A DNA stretch of 8,691 nt from assembly GCA_016297855.1 (NCBI GenBank), contig JAEDFW010000070.1:1-8691 (forward strand), in the 5' to 3' direction. Below are positions 6,783-8,691 of the stretch, in pieces; position 1 is the stretch's first letter; each line of letters begins with the position of its first letter. The notes under the pieces were generated by a model. That model was not told the origin of the DNA, made no database searches, and worked only from the letters and a program-made list of their open reading frames with translations. Position numbers and translations under genes: made by a program. The stretch is from Oscillospiraceae bacterium. GTDB taxonomy: Bacteria; Bacillota; Clostridia; Oscillospirales; Oscillospiraceae.

Positions 6783-7028
6783 ATGGAGGACAACACGATC
6801 AAGTTTATGGTTTCTGATGATGCAGGCGAGGAAATGAAGGCGATTCTCACCGCTGTCTACAGCGCGCTGAGTGAAAAAGGATATAACCCGATCAATCAGA
6901 TCGTCGGTTACCTGCTTTCCGAAGATCCAACCTATATCACAAACTACAACAATGCCAGAAGCCTCATCTGCAAGCTCGACCGGGACGAGCTGCTGCAAGA
7001 GCTCGTACGGCACTATCTGTTTGACTGA
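6783..7028 (+). CDS. ireB: IreB family regulatory phosphoprotein (UPF0297)
   Basis: This 81-aa soluble protein contains the family signature SEKGYNPINQIVGYLLSEDP (30-49), then YITNYNNARS (51-60) and the charged end LDRDELLQELVRHYL (65-79). In Enterococcus faecalis IreB is a substrate of the envelope-stress Ser/Thr kinase IreK and a negative regulator of intrinsic cephalosporin resistance; it is phosphorylated on two N-terminal threonines (T4 and T7). Here the N-terminus is MEDNTIKF: Thr5 aligns with T7, while the T4 position is acidic. The ATG at 6783 is chosen because AAAGGAGG (6766-6773) lies 9 bases upstream. The gene appears monocistronic, between its own promoter and a terminator. In many Firmicutes the homologue (yrzL) is followed by ruvX and a DUF1292 gene; neither is present here. 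The family is certain; the kinase link in this organism is inferred, and no kinase gene is in the window. Confidence 0.93.
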   Translation: MEDNTIKFMVSDDAGEEMKAILTAVYSALSEKGYNPINQIVGYLLSEDPTYITNYNNARSLICKLDRDELLQELVRHYLFD

Positions 7029-7055
7029 ATACGCGCGCAAACACCGGAATCAAAG

Positions 7056-7084
7056 GAAAGTCGGGTTTTCCCGGCTTTCTTTTT
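7056..7084 (+). terminator. Rho-independent terminator after the IreB-family gene
   Basis: A 10-bp stem, GAAAGTCGGG (7056-7065) with CCCGGCTTTC (7070-7079), closes on a TTTT loop and is followed by TTTTTG. It begins 28 bases after the stop codon. Confidence 0.92.
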
Positions 7085-7101
7085 GTATTGAAAAATAGAA
7101 T

Positions 7102-7131
7102 TTGCCTAAATACCATCCAATGTGGTATACT
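7102..7131 (+). promoter_or_regulatory. Promoter-like site with an overlapping dyad
   Basis: -35 TTGCCT (7102-7107), an 18-base spacer, and -10 TATACT (7126-7131). The inverted repeat ATACCA (7110-7115)/TGGTAT (7123-7128), with 7 bases between the arms, fills the spacer and runs into the -10, as a repressor operator would. A transcript from here would start near 7138 and cover the micro-ORF at 7155-7232. It could continue into the next gene, since no terminator is seen before it. Confidence 0.55.
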
Positions 7132-7154
7132 CTATATTTGTAAAATCTCTCATT

Positions 7155-7232
7155 ATGAACCCGTGCCAAAAACATCCAAACTGTCCCAGATATTTCCTTT
7201 CCCGCGCTGAAATCGAAGCATTGCTTGGATAA
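7155..7232 (+). CDS. Possible 25-aa Cys/His micro-ORF
   Basis: ATG (7155) to TAA (7230-7232) encodes 25 residues. The N-terminal half holds CQKHPNCPRY, with C4, H7 and C10 spaced C-x2-H-x2-C, which could bind metal. The C-terminal half, FLSRAEIEALLG (14-25), looks like a short helix. In favour of coding: protein-like composition, ordinary codons, and a promoter-like site placing the transcript start about 17 bases upstream. Against it: there is no Shine-Dalgarno sequence before the ATG (the bases are TCTCTCATT), whereas every other gene here has a purine-rich site. It could be a leader peptide, a remnant, or chance within an untranslated RNA. I do not recognise a family. Confidence 0.3.
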   Translation: MNPCQKHPNCPRYFLSRAEIEALLG

Positions 7233-7275
7233 TTGTCACAAAATCTCGTTTTTTGGTTGACATTACAGTGACAAT
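7232..7275 (+). promoter_or_regulatory. 8-bp inverted repeat bracketing a -35 element (candidate operator)
   Basis: ATTGTCAC (7232-7239) and its exact inverse GTGACAAT (7268-7275) are separated by 28 bases. The left arm lies upstream of the -35 TTGACA (7257-7262). The right arm sits in the spacer between -35 and -10. TGACAWT also recurs directly at 7258-7264 and 7269-7275, 11 bases apart, about one helical turn. The geometry suits a dimeric or looping repressor. No named regulator is recognised. Confidence 0.4.
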
Positions 7276-7285
7276 GTGTTACGAT
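7257..7285 (+). promoter_or_regulatory. SigA-type promoter of the unknown gene plus NlpC/P60 unit
   Basis: A consensus -35 TTGACA (7257-7262), a 17-base spacer, and -10 TACGAT (7280-7285) preceded by TGT (extended -10). Start expected near 7292, leaving a leader of about 22 bases before the ATG at 7314. Confidence 0.85.
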
Positions 7286-7313
7286 TTGGTTACATTTAGT
7301 CAGGAGGTTCCGT

Positions 7314-7604
7314 ATGGCTGAAGAAAAAGACGTTCTCATGTACAAGGGCTTTCCCCTGATGAGAAAAGATAATCTGATCTACTACGGCTCAATGGCCGAT
7401 TCGCATATTATTATGCTGCAGATTCTTGAGACCAAAACCGTTAAGGACGTTCCGATTGCGACCAAGGTCTCCGTTGAACTGCAGCTGACCGATCCAAACG
7501 TCAGAGCGCGTGAGCGCATCGTAAAAAAGAGCGAAAAAGACGGCTTCTACACAGCTTTGGATGTTGGCTGTGTGTGGCTGAAGCGGGCGCTGGCAGCAAA
7601 GTAA
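7314..7604 (+). CDS. Small conserved-looking protein of unknown function
   Basis: The 96-aa soluble protein has no signal peptide or membrane segment. The ATG at 7314 follows AGGAGG (7302-7307) by 6 bases, an excellent site, and a strong promoter lies just upstream, so expression is likely. Visible segments are MYKGFPLMRKDNLIYYGSMA (9-28), IIMLQILETK (32-41), KVSVELQLTDP (51-61), RERIVKKSEKDGF (66-78) and a helical end, YTALDVGCVWLKRALAAK (79-96). The pattern suggests a small beta-rich domain with a C-terminal helix. I recall similar short uncharacterised proteins in Clostridia but can name no domain, so no function is given. It lies 27 bases before the NlpC/P60 endopeptidase gene with no terminator between, so the two are probably co-transcribed. 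A role tied to wall turnover is only a guess from this. Confidence 0.88.
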   Translation: MAEEKDVLMYKGFPLMRKDNLIYYGSMADSHIIMLQILETKTVKDVPIATKVSVELQLTDPNVRARERIVKKSEKDGFYTALDVGCVWLKRALAAK

Positions 7605-7631
7605 GCGCTTTTCCCGGCACGGAGGTTCATG

Positions 7632-8528
7632 ATGAGAAAGACAATACGCACAGCTGCTGCGGCATTTGCCGCCGCAGCTACGATCTTCTGCGCGGCGCTG
7701 CCCGCCGCAGCAGTGGAACTGAAAACCGGCATTGGAATTGTGGAGGCCGGCGGCCTTCGCCTGCGGGCGCAGGCGAATACTGACAGCGACATTCTGGCTA
7801 ACGCGGGCTATGGTGACAATGTTGTCATCATCCGCGAATCTGGTGATTTCTATCTGGTCGACTATAACCTGCAGATTGGCTACATGTCCAAGGACTACAT
7901 CACATTCAAGGATCGAGAAAACGTGGAGCTTGGGTATGGCCGCGTGATTGAATCATCTGTGTATCTGCGTGAAAAGCCCGATACGTCTTCCGCATCTCTG
8001 ACGCAGCTGGTGTACGACGAAAAAGCCTACATCATCGGTTTCAACTGTGGCTGGTACAAGGTAGAGTACGACGATTTGACGGGCTACATCCGCAGCGATC
8101 TGCTGGAGCTGACTGAAAAGCCGCTCGCTAATTCCGGCGGTACATATGCCGAGTCCGTCAGCATCGGCGACAAGATCGTATCAACCGCGAAAAGCTACCT
8201 GGGCTACGCTTACGTCTGGGGCGGCACTTCCCCGTCATCCGGCTTTGACTGCTCCGGATTTGCAAGATATGTCTTTGCCCAGTTGGGCTATTCGCTCAGC
8301 CGCACCGCCGCGCAGCAGCTTGGAAATGGCACATCCGTGACGGAGTTGAGAGCTGGTGATCTGGTATTCTTTAACAATACCTACTCCACCAGCGCAGCTG
8401 CCAGCCACGTCGGCATCTACATCGGCAACAATCAGTTCATCCATGCCGCCTCCGGCGGCGTCAAGATCACTGATCTTTCTGATTCGTTCTATGCCAGCCG
8501 GTACATAGGCGCGCGCCGTATCGTCTGA
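7632..8528 (+). CDS. Secreted SH3b-SH3b-NlpC/P60 peptidoglycan endopeptidase
   Basis: This is a predicted exported cell-wall hydrolase that cuts peptide stems of peptidoglycan, typically gamma-D-Glu-diamino acid bonds. The 298-aa protein starts with a signal peptide (MRKTIR, an Ala-rich core, cleavage expected after ALPAAA, residue 27). Two bacterial SH3 domains follow: about 35-92 (GLRLRAQANTDSDILANAGY; GYMSKDYI) and 103-161 (VYLREKPDTSSASLTQLVYD; GYIRSDLLEL). A short linker leads to the catalytic domain, about 177-298. The Cys-His-His triad is visible: Cys207 in GFDCSGFARY, His259 in ASHVGIYIG and His271 in QFIHAAS. VWGGTSPSSGFDCSG is the family signature. Two ATGs are adjacent at 7629 and 7632; the second lies 6 bases from GGAGG (7621-7625) and the first only 3, so the second is preferred. 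It is the second gene of the unit with the unknown 96-aa protein, closed by two terminators. The exact bond cleaved is not shown by sequence. Confidence 0.95.
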   Translation: MRKTIRTAAAAFAAAATIFCAALPAAAVELKTGIGIVEAGGLRLRAQANTDSDILANAGYGDNVVIIRESGDFYLVDYNLQIGYMSKDYITFKDRENVELGYGRVIESSVYLREKPDTSSASLTQLVYDEKAYIIGFNCGWYKVEYDDLTGYIRSDLLELTEKPLANSGGTYAESVSIGDKIVSTAKSYLGYAYVWGGTSPSSGFDCSGFARYVFAQLGYSLSRTAAQQLGNGTSVTELRAGDLVFFNNTYSTSAAASHVGIYIGNNQFIHAASGGVKITDLSDSFYASRYIGARRIV

Positions 8529-8541
8529 ACAGTGGCACCCG

Positions 8542-8557
8542 CCGGAACACCGGAACA
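8542..8557 (+). repeat. Tandem 8-base duplication
   Basis: CCGGAACA occurs twice in direct succession (8542-8549 and 8550-8557), 13 bases after the NlpC/P60 stop codon. It is probably a replication-slippage product with no evident function. Confidence 0.6.
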
Positions 8558-8595
8558 ATCAAGCAAAAAATAAATTCTATATGTATGAAACAAAG

Positions 8596-8638
8596 AGAAG
8601 CCGCACACAATACCTGTGCGACTTCTTTTTCATTTTTT
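8596..8638 (+). terminator. Terminator 1 after the NlpC/P60 gene
   Basis: AGAAGCCGCACA (8596-8607) pairs with TGTGCGACTTCT (8615-8626) with a single C-A mismatch, followed by TTTTCATTTTTT. The stem begins 67 bases after the stop codon. Confidence 0.88.
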
Positions 8639-8650
8639 CCATTCCTCTTG

Positions 8651-8686
8651 ACCGTGGACGAACTTTCATCCACGGTTATTTTTTTG
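8651..8686 (+). terminator. Terminator 2, in tandem
   Basis: ACCGTGGA (8651-8658) pairs with TCCACGGT (8669-8676) over a 10-base loop, then TATTTTTTT follows. It points the same way as terminator 1, 24 bases downstream of it. It could be a back-up stop or belong to a very short RNA. No promoter is seen between the two hairpins. Confidence 0.85.
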
Positions 8687-8691
8687 CTTTT

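Noticed and set aside
6579..7040. 153-codon open frame on the minus strand over the pheT-ireB gap
   Set aside because: It covers a terminator hairpin, a promoter and the whole antisense of the IreB-family gene, and shows no domain.
1..8691. CRISPR array, insertion sequence, tRNA or rRNA gene, phage or defence genes
   Set aside because: No regularly spaced repeats, transposase motifs, terminal inverted repeats, cloverleaf sequences or defence domains were seen on either strand by eye.

Overview
This window looks like ordinary chromosome from a spore-former-related Gram-positive Firmicute. It is most likely a Clostridia member of the Oscillospiraceae/Butyricicoccaceae type. The inference rests on a T-box controlled pheST operon, an IreB (UPF0297) gene, Gram-positive Shine-Dalgarno sites (AGGAGG type), SigA-like promoters, a lipoprotein next to alr as in the ydcC-alrA (Bacillus) and gerS-alr2 (Clostridioides) loci, and fairly GC-rich third codon positions. 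The genus cannot be fixed from sequence alone. No mobile element, CRISPR array, tRNA or rRNA was seen.

Layout. Positions 2-100 (+) may be the last 32 codons of a gene entering from the left. Positions 138-2834 (-) form a three-gene operon transcribed leftwards: nnrD (repair of damaged NAD(P)H), a small LolA/GerS/YdcC-like lipoprotein with a TTG start, and alr (D-alanine supply). The operon is read from a near-consensus promoter at 2806-2834. Back to back with it, at 2844-2872, is the promoter of the rightward pheST operon. Its leader (about 2879-3152) is a tRNA-Phe-sensing T-box with a candidate UUC specifier, a T-box bulge and a leader terminator. pheS and pheT follow 12 bases apart, and a strong hairpin closes the unit.

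Positions 6711-7084 carry a monocistronic IreB-family gene with its own promoter and terminator. It encodes a small regulator that in enterococci is a target of the IreK Ser/Thr kinase. Positions 7102-7285 are an intergenic region with two promoters, each overlapped by an inverted repeat. Between them lies a possible 25-codon Cys/His micro-ORF.

Positions 7257-8686 form a two-gene unit. It holds a 96-aa conserved-looking protein of unknown function and a secreted SH3b-SH3b-NlpC/P60 peptidoglycan endopeptidase, closed by two tandem terminators.

The shared theme is envelope and translation housekeeping: D-alanine for peptidoglycan, a wall hydrolase, and a kinase-linked envelope regulator beside an aminoacyl-tRNA synthetase operon. 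I see no obvious new multi-gene system. The least explained parts are the 7085-7313 regulatory region with its micro-ORF and dyads, the uncharacterised 96-aa protein paired with the wall hydrolase, and the lipoprotein in the nnrD-alr operon.
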